This document shows positions 20,361 through 30,621 of a DNA stretch of 39,087 bases, piece by piece. Below the pieces are notes generated by a model. The model was not told the DNA's origin. It saw only the letters and a list, made by a program, of their open reading frames with translations, and searched no databases. A program made the position numbers and the translations under genes. The stretch's first letter is position 1; each line of letters opens with the position of its first letter. The stretch is taken from the NCBI GenBank assembly GCA_020160955.1, contig JAIUOX010000040.1, positions 1 to 39,087 on the forward strand, given 5' to 3'. This DNA comes from Pseudomonadota bacterium (lineage in GTDB: Bacteria > Pseudomonadota > Alphaproteobacteria > Reyranellales > Reyranellaceae).

Positions 20361-20987
20361 TCAGCTCTTGGCCTTGTCGGCGGCCGGTTCGGCAGCCTTC
20401 TCGTCACCGGGCAGCACGTGGCGCGCGCCCTCCCACGGGCTCAGGAAGTCGAAGCGGCGGAACTCCTGGGTCAGCTTCACCGGCTCGTAGACCACCCGCT
20501 TCTGCAGGTCGTCCCAGCGCACCTCGACGAACCCGGTCAGCGGGAAGTCCTTGCGCAGCGGGTGCCCCTCGAAGCCGTAGTCGGTGAGGATGCGGCGGAG
20601 ATCGGGATGGTCCGAGAACCAGACGCCGTACATGTCGTAGGTCTCGCGCTCGAACCAGCCGGCCGAGCTGAACAGCGGCGCGGCCGACGGCACCGGGGTG
20701 TTCTCGTCGGTGGCAACCTTTACGCGGACCCGCTGGTTGAGGCGGACGCTGAGCAGGTTGTAGACGACGTCGAAGCGCTTCTCGCGCTCCGGCCAGTCGA
20801 CGCCGCAGATGTCGATCATCTGCTTGAACAGGCAGCGCGGATCGTCGCGCAGGAAGGTCAGCAGCGCGGTCAGCCGGTCGGGCGTGGTCTCGAGCATCAG
20901 CTCGCCCAGCCGCACCGTGCAGGCGGTCACCGCCCCGGCCGTCGAATCGGCGATGTGCTTGCCGAGGTCCTGGAGTTGTTCGCCCAT
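20361..20987 (-). CDS. nuoC: NADH-quinone oxidoreductase subunit C
   Basis: 30-kDa subunit of the peripheral arm, without redox centres, that binds NuoD. It has 208 residues. The family signature is complete: [18 protein letters not shown], then [20 protein letters not shown]. The C-terminal tail is rich in Ala, Glu and Lys and looks disordered. The nuoB stop codon is directly next to the nuoC ATG. Confidence 0.97.
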   Translation of the reverse strand: MGEQLQDLGKHIADSTAGAVTACTVRLGELMLETTPDRLTALLTFLRDDPRCLFKQMIDICGVDWPEREKRFDVVYNLLSVRLNQRVRVKVATDENTPVPSAAPLFSSAGWFERETYDMYGVWFSDHPDLRRILTDYGFEGHPLRKDFPLTGFVEVRWDDLQKRVVYEPVKLTQEFRRFDFLSPWEGARHVLPGDEKAAEPAADKAKS

Positions 20988-21518
20988 CTAGCGCACCAGC
21001 GACCCGGTCCGGCGGACCTTCTTCTGCAGCTGGAGAACGCCGTAAAGCAGGGCTTCCGCGGTCGGCGGGCAGCCCGGGACGTAGACGTCGACCGGGATGA
21101 TCCGATCGCAGCCGCGCACCACCGAGTAGCTGTAGTGATAGTAGCCGCCGCCGTTGGCGCACGAGCCCATCGAGATGACGTAGCGGGGCTCGGCCATCTG
21201 GTCGTAGACCTTGCGCAGCGCCGGGGCCATCTTGTTGGTCAGCGTGCCGGCCACGATCATCACGTCGGCCGAGCGCGGGCTCGGCATCGGCGCGAAGCCG
21301 AAGCGGTCGAGATCGTAGCGGCTCATCCAGCAATGGATCATTTCCACGCCGCAGCACGCGAGGCCGAAGGTCAGGCCCCACATCGAGCCGGTGCGCGCCC
21401 AGGTGACGAGCTTGTCGAGCTGGGCGACGACGAAGCCTTTGTCGGCCAGTTCGTCGTTCAGCGCCCGCGACAGCGCCGCCTCGGCGGCGCTGGTGGTAAC
21501 CGGGGTGGTCACTCCCAT
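20988..21518 (-). CDS. nuoB: NADH-quinone oxidoreductase subunit B
   Basis: PSST subunit carrying cluster N2, the last electron carrier before quinone. From the ATG at 21518 the protein has 176 residues, with the N2 ligands Cys55-Cys56 ([11 protein letters not shown]), Cys120 ([12 protein letters not shown]) and Cys150 ([11 protein letters not shown]). The gene overlaps the nuoA end by 10 bp. A GTG at 21512 forming GTGA with the nuoA stop is another possible start, and an ATG at 21539 would lengthen the overlap. The N-terminal 20 residues are poorly conserved, so the exact start is uncertain by a few codons. Confidence 0.95.
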   Translation of the reverse strand: MGVTTPVTTSAAEAALSRALNDELADKGFVVAQLDKLVTWARTGSMWGLTFGLACCGVEMIHCWMSRYDLDRFGFAPMPSPRSADVMIVAGTLTNKMAPALRKVYDQMAEPRYVISMGSCANGGGYYHYSYSVVRGCDRIIPVDVYVPGCPPTAEALLYGVLQLQKKVRRTGSLVR

Positions 21519-21874
21519 TCCAGCGCTCCCTTGCGCCATTCGTAGATGAAGCCGACCGTCAGGACGGCCAGGAACAGCATCATCGACCAGAAGCCGAAGA
21601 CGCCGATGTCACCGAGGGAAACGGCCCACGGGAACAGGAAGGCGACTTCCAGGTCGAAAATGATGAAGAGGATGGCGACCAGGTAGAACCGGACGTCGAA
21701 CTGGCCGCGGGCGTCATTGAACGGGGCAAAGCCGCACTCGAAGGGCGACAGCTTCTCTGAATTCGGGTTCTGCCGCGCGATCAGGTACGAGGCCCCGAGC
21801 ATCGCGCACACTATGGCGAAGGCGAGACCGAGGAAGATCAGGATGGGCAAATATTCCCGGAGAAGACCTTCCAT
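21509..21874 (-). CDS. nuoA: NADH-quinone oxidoreductase subunit A
   Basis: Three-helix membrane subunit at the junction of the two arms of complex I. From the ATG at 21874 the protein has 121 residues, beginning [14 protein letters not shown]. It has the conserved cytoplasmic loop [22 protein letters not shown], with its cysteine, then [15 protein letters not shown]. This ATG is preferred over the GTG at 21880 because GAGGGG lies 5 nt before it. As first gene of the cluster it follows tRNA-Asp by only 52 bp, so the nuo genes are probably read through from the tRNA promoter or from a promoter in this short gap that was not recognised. Confidence 0.96.
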   Translation of the reverse strand: MEGLLREYLPILIFLGLAFAIVCAMLGASYLIARQNPNSEKLSPFECGFAPFNDARGQFDVRFYLVAILFIIFDLEVAFLFPWAVSLGDIGVFGFWSMMLFLAVLTVGFIYEWRKGALEWE

Positions 21875-21926
21875 CGCCACCCCTCACTCAGTGTGGCGCC
21901 CCCGTTAGGGTCGCCAGCGTTGGGGC

Positions 21927-22003
<77 letters not shown>

Positions 22004-22025
22004 ATTAGTCCCCAACGGCGCGCGA

Positions 22026-22054
22026 GAGATATAGGACACCCTATGGGGTGTCAA
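22026..22054 (-). promoter_or_regulatory. Sigma-70-like promoter of tRNA-Asp (and possibly nuo)
   Basis: A consensus -35 TTGACA (22049-22054) is followed after 17 bp by TATCTC (22026-22031), or after 15 bp by TATATC (22028-22033). Transcription would begin about 15-20 nt before the tRNA-Asp 5' end. A perfect 7-bp inverted repeat (22035-22041 and 22046-22052, 4-bp centre) covers most of the -35 and spacer, which could be a binding site for a regulator. Confidence 0.65.
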
Positions 22055-22139
22055 GCATACTGCACTCGCGAAGGGGTGCGTAAGTGCTGGAAATATCGAC
22101 GCTTTCGCAGGTTGAGAGAAGTCGTCGCCAAAACGGTGA

Positions 22140-22214
22140 TGGTGGGCGATGACGGGATCGAACCGCCGACCAGTCCCGTGTAAAGGGAATGCTCTACCGC
22201 TGAGCTAATCGCCC
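22140..22214 (-). tRNA. tRNA-Val (anticodon TAC)
   Basis: The 75-nt gene has acceptor GGGCGAT paired with ATCGCCC, D arm GCTCAGCGGTAGAGC, anticodon loop TTTACAC, T loop TTCGATC, discriminator A73 and an encoded CCA. It lies 35 bp after the hupB stop and is probably cut from the hupB transcript. The 136 bp between it and tRNA-Asp hold only the tRNA-Asp promoter. Confidence 0.97.
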
Positions 22215-22249
22215 GCCCGCGGTGGTATCACAGCGCCGTCGAAAGCGCT

Positions 22250-22522
22250 CTAGTTGATCGCGTCGCGCAGCTGCTTGCTGGCCTTGAAGCGCGGCACGTT
22301 GGCCGCCGGGATCTTGATCTTCTCGCCGGTCTGGGGATTGCGCCCCTCCGCGGCCTTGCGTCGCGACACCTGGAATGTGCCGAACCCGACCAGCAGGACC
22401 TTTTCCTTCTTCTTCAGGGACTTCGTGATCACGGTCAGCATCGCTTCGATGGCGCCGGCGGCATCGGTCTTGGAGAGGTTGGTCGAAGCGGCAACGGCGG
22501 CGATCAAATCGTGCTTGTTCAA
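22250..22522 (-). CDS. hupB: DNA-binding protein HU
   Basis: Small histone-like nucleoid protein that bends DNA as a dimer. The 90-residue product starts MNKHDLIAAVAASTNLSKTD and carries the DNA-embracing arm signature GRNPQTGEKIKIPA near residues 59-72, with Pro at the intercalating position. The start is TTG at 22522: the first in-frame ATG (22564) lies between the -35 and -10 boxes of the predicted promoter and so would not be on the mRNA. GGGGGG about 9 nt upstream may act as a weak ribosome-binding site. It sits between lon and tRNA-Val, the usual alphaproteobacterial order. Confidence 0.96.
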   Translation of the reverse strand: MNKHDLIAAVAASTNLSKTDAAGAIEAMLTVITKSLKKKEKVLLVGFGTFQVSRRKAAEGRNPQTGEKIKIPAANVPRFKASKQLRDAIN

Positions 22523-22549
22523 AGCTGGCCCCCCACTGGAACGGGCCGG

Positions 22550-22577
22550 AGTGTAAGGGAGCACCGCGGCGCGTCAA
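22550..22577 (-). promoter_or_regulatory. Sigma-70 promoter of hupB
   Basis: TTGACG (22572-22577) and TACACT (22550-22555) are separated by 16 bp. The predicted start of transcription is about 20 nt before the TTG start codon of hupB, giving a short leader. This promoter would also serve tRNA-Val. Confidence 0.65.
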
Positions 22578-22640
22578 CGCCGAATACCACATTTTGTGGC
22601 CCCTGCCCGCTTCCGGGGCACCTGTGGGGCCTGAAACGAC

Positions 22641-22665
22641 GAAGCCCCGGCACTGCCGGGGCTTC
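22641..22665 (-). terminator. Hairpin terminator between lon and hupB
   Basis: A perfect 11-bp stem (22641-22651 with 22655-22665) is closed by a 3-nt loop, 37 bp beyond the lon stop codon. The T-tract on the minus side is short and broken (GTCGTTTC), so it may be an attenuating or RNA-stabilising hairpin, but its position suggests the end of the lon message. Confidence 0.55.
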
Positions 22666-22702
22666 GCGATGTTTCCAGGGTCGGTCCCCCCGGGTCGGTC
22701 CC

Positions 22703-25099
<2,397 letters not shown>

Positions 25100-25195
25100 G
25101 GTGCCTCGCTAAGACGCTGTTAGAGCTACCCGCACCCCGGCCGTCGGTCCCCTGATGGGCAACCCACGGCCTGCCGGCACGCGCACTCGTAACAG

Positions 25196-25224
25196 AGATT
25201 GGCCTGAACAGAGGGTTGTTCAAG
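25196..25224 (-). promoter_or_regulatory. Sigma-32 (heat shock) type promoter of lon
   Basis: On the minus strand CTTGAA (25219-25224) is followed by CCAATCT (25196-25202). Counting CTTG plus 18 bp, this fits the alphaproteobacterial heat-shock pattern CTTG-N17/18-CYTATNT with one mismatch. The transcript would start about 90 nt before the lon ATG. lon is a classical RpoH target, which supports the reading. Confidence 0.55.
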
Positions 25225-25269
25225 CCCATGGCAGAATGCCGGCAGGGGCTGCTGCCGGCGCAGCAAAAG

Positions 25270-26541
25270 TCAGGCCGGCGCCGCAGCGACGCCTTCCTTG
25301 CGCTCACCGTGCACATACAGCGGCTGCGCCCGACCCTCGATCACCTCGCGGTTGATCACGACCTCTTCGACGCCTTCCAGCGACGGCAGGTCGTACATGG
25401 TGTCGAGCAGCACGGTCTCCATGATAGACCGCAGGCCGCGGGCGCCGGTCTTGCGCATGATCGCCTTCTGGGCGACCGCGCGCAGCGCGTCGTCGGAGAA
25501 CTTGAGCTTCACGTTCTCCATGTCGAACAGCCGTTGGTACTGCTTGAGCAGCGCGTTCTTGGGACGCGTCAGGATCTCGATCAGGGCGACCTCGTCGAGG
25601 TCCTCGAGCGTGGCGACCACCGGCAGGCGGCCGACGAACTCGGGGATCAGCCCGTACTTCAGCAGGTCCTCGGGCTCGAGGTCGCGCAGCACCTCGCCGG
25701 TGCGACGGTCGTCCGGCCCCCGCACCTCGGCGCCGAAGCCGATCGACGTGCCCTGGCGGCGCATCGCGATGATCTTGTCGAGGCCGGCGAACGCACCGCC
25801 GCAGATGAACAGGATGTTGGTCGTGTCGACCTGCAGGAATTCCTGCTGCGGGTGCTTGCGACCGCCCTGCGGCGGCACCGACGCGACGGTGCCTTCCATG
25901 ATCTTGAGCAGCGCCTGCTGCACGCCCTCGCCCGAAACGTCGCGCGTGATCGACGGGTTGTCGGACTTGCGGCTGATCTTGTCGACCTCGTCGATGTAGA
26001 CGATGCCGCGCTGCGCCCGCTCGACGTTGTAATCGGCCGACTGCAGCAGCTTCAGGATGATGTTCTCGACGTCCTCGCCGACGTAACCGGCCTCGGTCAG
26101 CGTCGTCGCATCGGCCATCGTGAACGGCACGTCGAGCATGCGGGCCAGCGTCTGGGCGAGCAGCGTCTTGCCGCAACCCGTCGGGCCGATCAGCATGATG
26201 TTCGACTTGGCGATCTCGACCTCGTTGCTCTTCCCGCCGTGGCCGAGCCGCTTGTAGTGATTGTGCACCGCAACAGCGAGGATGCGCTTGGCCTGGTCCT
26301 GGCCAATCACGTAGTCGTCGAGGATCTGGCGAATTTCCTTCGGGGACGGCACGCCGTCCTTGGACTTCACCAGGGTCGTCTTGCTCTCTTCCCGGATGAT
26401 GTCCATGCAGAGTTCGACGCATTCATCGCAGATGAATACGGTCGGACCGGCAATCAGCTTCCGGACCTCGTGCTGGCTCTTCCCGCAGAAGCTGCAGTAC
26501 AGGGTGTTGCGGGAGTCGCCCCCGGACTTGGCGGCTGGCAT
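25270..26541 (-). CDS. clpX: ATP-dependent Clp protease ATP-binding subunit ClpX
   Basis: AAA+ unfoldase that recognises tagged substrates and feeds them to ClpP. The 423-residue product has the N-terminal zinc-binding domain (Cys16, 19, 38, 41), Walker A GPTGCGKT at 119-126, Walker [11 protein letters not shown], and sensor motifs around [18 protein letters not shown] and the IGF-type ClpP loop region are conserved; the loop reads IGFGAEV. The ATG at 26541 ([12 protein letters not shown]) is chosen because the preceding 18 codons are unlike ClpX and overlap the upstream gap. It follows clpP by 144 bp and has its own probable promoter. Confidence 0.98.
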   Translation of the reverse strand: MPAAKSGGDSRNTLYCSFCGKSQHEVRKLIAGPTVFICDECVELCMDIIREESKTTLVKSKDGVPSPKEIRQILDDYVIGQDQAKRILAVAVHNHYKRLGHGGKSNEVEIAKSNIMLIGPTGCGKTLLAQTLARMLDVPFTMADATTLTEAGYVGEDVENIILKLLQSADYNVERAQRGIVYIDEVDKISRKSDNPSITRDVSGEGVQQALLKIMEGTVASVPPQGGRKHPQQEFLQVDTTNILFICGGAFAGLDKIIAMRRQGTSIGFGAEVRGPDDRRTGEVLRDLEPEDLLKYGLIPEFVGRLPVVATLEDLDEVALIEILTRPKNALLKQYQRLFDMENVKLKFSDDALRAVAQKAIMRKTGARGLRSIMETVLLDTMYDLPSLEGVEEVVINREVIEGRAQPLYVHGERKEGVAAAPA

Positions 26542-26598
26542 GTCGTTAACGCACCTCCGCTTGGGCAGCCCGCCGACTTGCGGGCCCGCACGCAAGCT

Positions 26599-26628
26599 AT
26601 GTTAAACACCCCGCTCCGACCGCGACAA
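26599..26628 (-). promoter_or_regulatory. Possible sigma-70 promoter of clpX
   Basis: TTGTCG (26623-26628) and TAACAT (26599-26604) are separated by 18 bp, in the only AT-rich part of the clpP-clpX gap. The transcript would start about 50 nt before the clpX ATG. Confidence 0.45.
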
Positions 26629-26677
26629 CCTCAAAATATGGTGTATCGCAGACCGGACCGGGAACAACTGCTCGCAA

Positions 26678-26696
26678 CTGCCTCCTCAGGAGGCAG
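26678..26696 (-). terminator. Hairpin enclosing the clpP stop codon
   Basis: An 8-bp perfect stem (26678-26685 with 26689-26696) has the TGA stop codon of clpP (26686-26688) as its 3-nt loop. No T-tract follows, so simple intrinsic termination is doubtful. It may instead stabilise the 3' end or slow the terminating ribosome. Confidence 0.3.
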
Positions 26697-27336
26697 CCGC
26701 CTGGACGGTCGGGGTGGTCGGGCGCTTTTCCATCACTTCGTCGATCAGCCCGAATTCCTTGGCTTCCTGCGGCGAGAAGAACTTGTCGCGCTCCATCGCC
26801 CGGTCGATCTCCTCGATGGTCCGGCCGCAATGCGACGCGTACATCTGGTTCAGCCGCGCCCGGATCGACAGGATCTCCCGGGCATGGATCTCGATGTCCG
26901 TGGCCTGGCCCTGGGCCCCGCCCGACGGCTGGTGGATCATGATCCGGGCGTTCGGCAGCGAGAACCGCTTGCCCTTCTCACCCGCCATCAGCAGCAGCGA
27001 GCCGGCCGATGCCGCCTGGCCGAACACCAGGGTCGAGATCTGCGGCCGCACGTACTGCATGGTGTCGTAGATCGCCAGGCCCGAGGTCACCACGCCACCC
27101 GGCGAGTTGATGTAGAACGAGATGTCCTTGGTCGGGTTCTCGGCCTCGAGGTAGAGCAGCTGGGCGCAGACCAGGCCGGCAACGTTGTCCTCGATCGGAC
27201 CGTTCAGGAACACGATGCGTTCCTTCAGCAGCCTCGACCAGATGTCGTAGCCACGTTCGCCACGCGCCGACTGCTCGACGACCATCGGTACATAGTAGTT
27301 GTTGTAGACTTCGAGCGGATCGCGGTCGCGAATCAT
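26686..27336 (-). CDS. clpP: ATP-dependent Clp protease proteolytic subunit
   Basis: Serine protease that forms the tetradecameric chamber of ClpXP. The 216-residue product has the catalytic triad Ser110 (GQAASAGS), His135 (MIHQPSGG) and Asp184 (MERDKFF), each offset by 12 from mature E. coli numbering. The N-terminal segment [20 protein letters not shown] contains the usual processing and axial-loop region. The ATG at 27336 is used; Met18 is an internal alternative near the expected propeptide junction. It lies between tig and clpX. Its stop codon forms the loop of an 8-bp hairpin. Confidence 0.97.
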   Translation of the reverse strand: MIRDRDPLEVYNNYYVPMVVEQSARGERGYDIWSRLLKERIVFLNGPIEDNVAGLVCAQLLYLEAENPTKDISFYINSPGGVVTSGLAIYDTMQYVRPQISTLVFGQAASAGSLLLMAGEKGKRFSLPNARIMIHQPSGGAQGQATDIEIHAREILSIRARLNQMYASHCGRTIEEIDRAMERDKFFSPQEAKEFGLIDEVMEKRPTTPTVQAAAS

Positions 27337-27362
27337 CGCGGGCCCCCTTCTTGGAACTGTAC

Positions 27363-27404
27363 AAAAGTGGCAGCGCCGATGGTCGCATTCAAGACCATCG
27401 GCGC
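27363..27404 (-). terminator. Terminator-like hairpin after tig
   Basis: A perfect 12-bp stem (27373-27384 with 27393-27404) with an 8-nt loop lies 17 nt beyond the tig stop codon. A TTTT run (27363-27366) follows 6 nt after the stem. It fits an intrinsic or partial terminator separating tig from clpP. No convincing separate clpP promoter was recognised in the 84-bp gap. Confidence 0.55.
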
Positions 27405-27420
27405 CGGATCGCCTGGGAGT

Positions 27421-28770
27421 CTATTCCTTGGCCTTGTCCCCGCCCTCTTCGGCCTCCTCGGCCTCGCGGGCTGCCTTGAACAGTTCCTCCGGGGTAACCG
27501 TCTTCTCGGTCACCTTCGCCAGCTCGAGGATGAAGTCGACCGTCTTCTCCTCGAAGATCGGCGCCCGCAGGCGCTCCTTCAGCTCGGCGTTCTTGCTGTA
27601 GAACTCGAGCACCTGCCGCTCCTGGCCGGGATAGCGCATCGCCTCGCGCATCACCGCCTGGTTGAGCTCCTCCGGCGTCACGTCGATCGCGTTGGAGCGC
27701 CCGACATCGGCCAGCAGCAGGCCCAGGCGAACCCGGCGCTCGGCGATCTCGCGGTACTCCTTCTTCATCTTCTCTTCGTCGTCGCCGACTTCCTGGCCGG
27801 CCTTGCGGGCTTCCTCGACGCGCTCCCAGATCGCGTTGAACTCGCCCTCGACCAGGCCTTCCGGCACGTCGAACTTGTGGCTGTCGGCCAGCTTGTCGAG
27901 CAGCTGGCGCTTGATCATCGTGCGCGACACCTGCTGGTAGTCCTGGCCGATGCGGTCGGAAACCGCCGTGCGCATCGCCTCGAGGTTCTCGAAGTTGTGC
28001 TTCTTGGCCAGCTCGTCATCGGCCGGCTTGTCGACGAACTCGCGCACTTCCTTGATCGTGCACTTGAAGACCGCGTCCTTGCCGGCCAGCTCGGCGTTGC
28101 CGTAGTCGGCCGGGAACGTGACCTTGACGTCGACCGTCTTGCCGACCTCGGCGCCGAGCAGCTGGTCCTCGAAGCCCGGGATGAACGAGCCCGAGCCGAG
28201 CTCCAGCACGTAGTCCTCGGCGGCGCCGCCGGGGAACTCCACGCCATCCACCGAGCCCACGAAGTCGAGCTTGATGGCATCGCCCTTCTGGGCGGGGCGC
28301 GGCGGGTCGACCGGCTTCTGCTCGCGGTTGGCCTTCGAAATGCGCTCGATCGCCTCGTCGACGTCCTTGGCCGGCACCTCGGCCTTCAGTCGCTCGAGCT
28401 CGACGCCCGAGAAGTCGAGCTTGCCGATCTCCGGCAGGACCTCGATGACGACCTCGAACTCGACGTCCTTGCCTTCCTCGAGCTGCTTGAGGTCGACGCG
28501 CGGCTGCAGCGCCGGCTTGAGGCCGCGATCCTCGATCGCCTTGGCGGTGCTGGTGTTGACCGCCGCCTCGACCGCCTCGCCGAACAGCGCCTGGCCGTAC
28601 TGCTTCTTCAGCAGGCCGACCGGCACCTTGCCCGGGCGGAAGCCCGGCATCGACGCCGTGCGCGCGAGTTCGGCCAGCCGCTCTTCGACCTTGGAGGTCA
28701 CGTCACCGGCGGGGACCACGATCTTGAATTGCCGCTTCAGCCCTTCGGCCGACAGTTCAGTCACTTGCAT
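27421..28770 (-). CDS. tig: Trigger factor
   Basis: Ribosome-bound chaperone and peptidyl-prolyl isomerase that meets nascent chains at the exit tunnel. The 449-residue protein has the ribosome-binding domain with the signature GFRPGKVP near residue 46. An FKBP-type isomerase domain follows around 155-245 (GDAIKLDFVGSVDGVEF, then GSFIPGFEDQLLG), then the helical C-terminal chaperone arms. An acidic tail rich in Glu ends the protein. The ATG at 28770 (MQVTELSAEGLKRQFKI) is the family start, with GGAAG upstream. The longer open frame runs into tRNA-Leu and is not coding. tRNA-Leu ends only 21 nt before the ATG, so the two share a transcript. Confidence 0.97.
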   Translation of the reverse strand: MQVTELSAEGLKRQFKIVVPAGDVTSKVEERLAELARTASMPGFRPGKVPVGLLKKQYGQALFGEAVEAAVNTSTAKAIEDRGLKPALQPRVDLKQLEEGKDVEFEVVIEVLPEIGKLDFSGVELERLKAEVPAKDVDEAIERISKANREQKPVDPPRPAQKGDAIKLDFVGSVDGVEFPGGAAEDYVLELGSGSFIPGFEDQLLGAEVGKTVDVKVTFPADYGNAELAGKDAVFKCTIKEVREFVDKPADDELAKKHNFENLEAMRTAVSDRIGQDYQQVSRTMIKRQLLDKLADSHKFDVPEGLVEGEFNAIWERVEEARKAGQEVGDDEEKMKKEYREIAERRVRLGLLLADVGRSNAIDVTPEELNQAVMREAMRYPGQERQVLEFYSKNAELKERLRAPIFEEKTVDFILELAKVTEKTVTPEELFKAAREAEEAEEGGDKAKE

Positions 28771-28791
28771 CGTCTCACTTCCATTTCCGTC

Positions 28792-28876
28792 TGGTGCGGG
28801 CGGAGGGACTTGAACCCCCACGCCTTGCGGCACGAGAACCTAAATCTCGCGTGTCTACCAATTCCACCACGCCCGC
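28792..28876 (-). tRNA. tRNA-Leu (anticodon TAG)
   Basis: The 85-nt class II tRNA has acceptor GCGGGCG paired with CGCCCGC, and an anticodon loop TTTAGGT between CGAGA and TCTCG. A long variable arm (TGCCGCAAGGCG region), T loop TTCAAGT, discriminator A73 and an encoded CCA complete it. It lies directly upstream of tig. Confidence 0.97.
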
Positions 28877-28936
28877 CCGACCTGCCCCCTCACGTGCAAG
28901 GGCTTTCGGGCCATGCCGCAGGGCCGAATCGCGCGC

Positions 28937-28965
28937 TTGTTAGCCCGCGCGCGGCAGACGGTCAA
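28937..28965 (-). promoter_or_regulatory. Sigma-70-like promoter of tRNA-Leu and tig
   Basis: TTGACC (28960-28965) and TAACAA (28937-28942) are separated by exactly 17 bp. Transcription would start about 50-55 nt before the tRNA. The -35 box contains the TGA stop codon of nnrD (28962-28964). The spacer includes a 10-bp palindrome of alternating C and G. Confidence 0.55.
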
Positions 28966-30455
28966 TTCGCCGAGAGCGCGGCCTGAACGGCTTGAGGAAT
29001 TTGCGCGACGAGATCCTCGGCGATGAGGCCCGGGCGGCCGAACCGCAGGGCGCACTCGCCGTGGATCCAGGCTGCCGCCGCGGCCGCCGCCAGCGGCGAA
29101 AGCTGCTGCGCCATCAGGCCGACCGCGAGCCCCGCCAGGACATCGCCCGCCCCCGCCGTCGCCAGCGCCGGCGAGGCATGGACGTTGATCACCGCCCGCC
29201 CGTCGGGCGCCGCGATGATGGTGTCGGGCCCCTTGAGCAGGACGGTCGCGCCGCTGCGGGCCGCCGCGGCGCGCACGCGCGCCAGCTTGCCCGCCATGCC
29301 GTCGAGATCGGGGAACAGGCGCCGGAACTCGCCCTCGTGCGGCGTCAGCAGGACCGGCCCGCGCACTGCGCCGAACAGCTCGCCGGGCACCTCCGCGAAC
29401 AGCGTGATGGCGTCGGCGTCGAGGACCACGCCCCGCCCGGTCGCCAGCGCCGCCAGGGCGGCGGCGCGGGTCCGCGGCTCGAGGCCGGAACCGGGACCGA
29501 CCAGCATCGCGGTGCGGCGGGCGTCCTCCATCAGCCGGGCGAAGGCCGGGCCGTCGTCGGCCTGCACCACCAGGTTGCCCGGCTCGGCGGCGCGGTAGAT
29601 CGCCAGCGCCGCCGCCGGCGCGGCGATCGTGACCAGCCCTGCCCCGGCCCGTCGCGCCGCCAGCGCGGCGAGACGCGCCGCGCCGGTCGCCGCCCCGCCG
29701 CCCAGCAGCGTGGCGTGGCCGCGGGCGAACTTGTGATCGGCGATGTCGCTGCGCCGCAGCGCGTGCTGCCACAGCGGCGGCGCGTTCAGCCATTGCCGCG
29801 GCGCGATCCCGGCCAGCACGCCGGACCGGATGCCGATGTCGGCGATCTCCAGGACGCCGCAGCGCCGAAGGCCCTCCAACTGGAAGTGACCGGGCTTGCC
29901 GCGAAAGAACGTCACCGTGCGTTGCGCGTGCGGCGCGCGGCCAAGCACCTCGCCGGTATCGCCATGCAGCCCGCTCGGCACATCGACGGCGAGCGTCGGC
30001 AGCCGTTCGGCCTCGAGGCGATCGATCACCGCGCCGGCGATGCCGTCGATCGGTCGCGCCAGCCCTGCCCCGAACAGCGCGTCGATCACCAGCGGCCGCC
30101 CGTCGAGCAGGTCGGGCGACAGCGGCAGGACCTCGCCGTCCCAGGTCGACGCGGCCCACGCGGCATCGCCGCGCAGGCCGTCGCGCGCGCCCAGCAGGCC
30201 GAGGCGCACCGGCCAGCCGGCCGTCGCGAGGTGGCGCGCGGCGACGAAGCCGTCGCCGCCATTGTTGCCGGGGCCGCACAGCACGACCACCGGACCGCGC
30301 GGCCAGTGCGCCATCGCGGCCGAAGCGACCGCGCGGCCAGCGGCTTCCATCAGGTCACGTCCGGGAAGGCCGCCCGCGATGGTCGCCGCGTCGGCTTGGC
30401 CCATCTCGGCGCAGGTCAGGAGAGCGAGGGCATCGCGGGGCTGGAGGTCTTGCAC
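28962..30455 (-). CDS. nnrD: Bifunctional NAD(P)H-hydrate repair enzyme (epimerase and dehydratase)
   Basis: Repairs hydrated NADH and NADPH. The N-terminal YjeF_N half (about 15-215) is the epimerase, with GPGNNGGDGF near residues 59-68 and VDVPSGLHGDTG. The C-terminal carbohydrate-kinase-like half is the ADP- or ATP-dependent dehydratase, with LLTPHEGEFRRLF, KGPDTIIA and the TAGAGDVLAG motif. The GTG at 30455 gives 497 residues beginning MQDLQPRDALALLTCAEMGQ. The first in-frame start (30518) lies inside tRNA-His, and an ATG at 30404 would remove the conserved LTCAEM. In related genomes this gene often sits next to glnB, but here it is separated from it by the TetR array. Confidence 0.93.
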   Translation of the reverse strand: MQDLQPRDALALLTCAEMGQADAATIAGGLPGRDLMEAAGRAVASAAMAHWPRGPVVVLCGPGNNGGDGFVAARHLATAGWPVRLGLLGARDGLRGDAAWAASTWDGEVLPLSPDLLDGRPLVIDALFGAGLARPIDGIAGAVIDRLEAERLPTLAVDVPSGLHGDTGEVLGRAPHAQRTVTFFRGKPGHFQLEGLRRCGVLEIADIGIRSGVLAGIAPRQWLNAPPLWQHALRRSDIADHKFARGHATLLGGGAATGAARLAALAARRAGAGLVTIAAPAAALAIYRAAEPGNLVVQADDGPAFARLMEDARRTAMLVGPGSGLEPRTRAAALAALATGRGVVLDADAITLFAEVPGELFGAVRGPVLLTPHEGEFRRLFPDLDGMAGKLARVRAAAARSGATVLLKGPDTIIAAPDGRAVINVHASPALATAGAGDVLAGLAVGLMAQQLSPLAAAAAAAWIHGECALRFGRPGLIAEDLVAQIPQAVQAALSAN

Positions 30456-30485
30456 CGGCGTCAGCCGCGGGCGCGAACGGGCGAT

Positions 30486-30563
30486 TGGGGCGGCCGACCG
30501 GATTTGAACCGGCGACATCTAGAATCACAATCTAGCGCTCTAACCAACTGAGCTACGGCCGCC
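30486..30563 (-). tRNA. tRNA-His (anticodon GTG)
   Basis: The 78-nt gene has an encoded G-1 pairing with C73, the main histidine identity element. The acceptor GCGGCCG pairs with CGGCCGC, the anticodon loop is TTGTGAT between CTAGA and TCTAG, the T loop is TTCAAAT, and CCA is encoded. It lies between the TetR array and nnrD on the same strand. Confidence 0.97.
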
Positions 30564-30592
30564 ACCGTGGTCGCTCCCGCGAAAGCGGCGCT

Positions 30593-30621
30593 TTCCTACG
30601 CTCGCGCGACGCGAGCGTCAA
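30593..30621 (-). promoter_or_regulatory. Possible sigma-70 promoter of tRNA-His with palindromic spacer
   Basis: TTGACG (30616-30621) and a weak TAGGAA (30593-30598) are 17 bp apart, with start about 23 nt before the tRNA. The -35 contains the TGA stop of the first TetR gene. The spacer is mostly a perfect dyad: 9-bp arms 30598-30606 and 30610-30618 with a 3-bp centre. That dyad may equally serve as a hairpin at the end of the TetR transcript. Confidence 0.4.

Noticed and set aside
22056..22064. TGCAGTATG (minus strand) upstream of tRNA-Asp, like the right arm of the TetR member 1 dyad
   Set aside because: It is only a single half-site with no partner at the right distance.
25216..28986. 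Open frame of 1256 codons on the plus strand
   Set aside because: It runs antisense to clpX, clpP and tig and through tRNA-Leu, with no family signature; same composition artefact.
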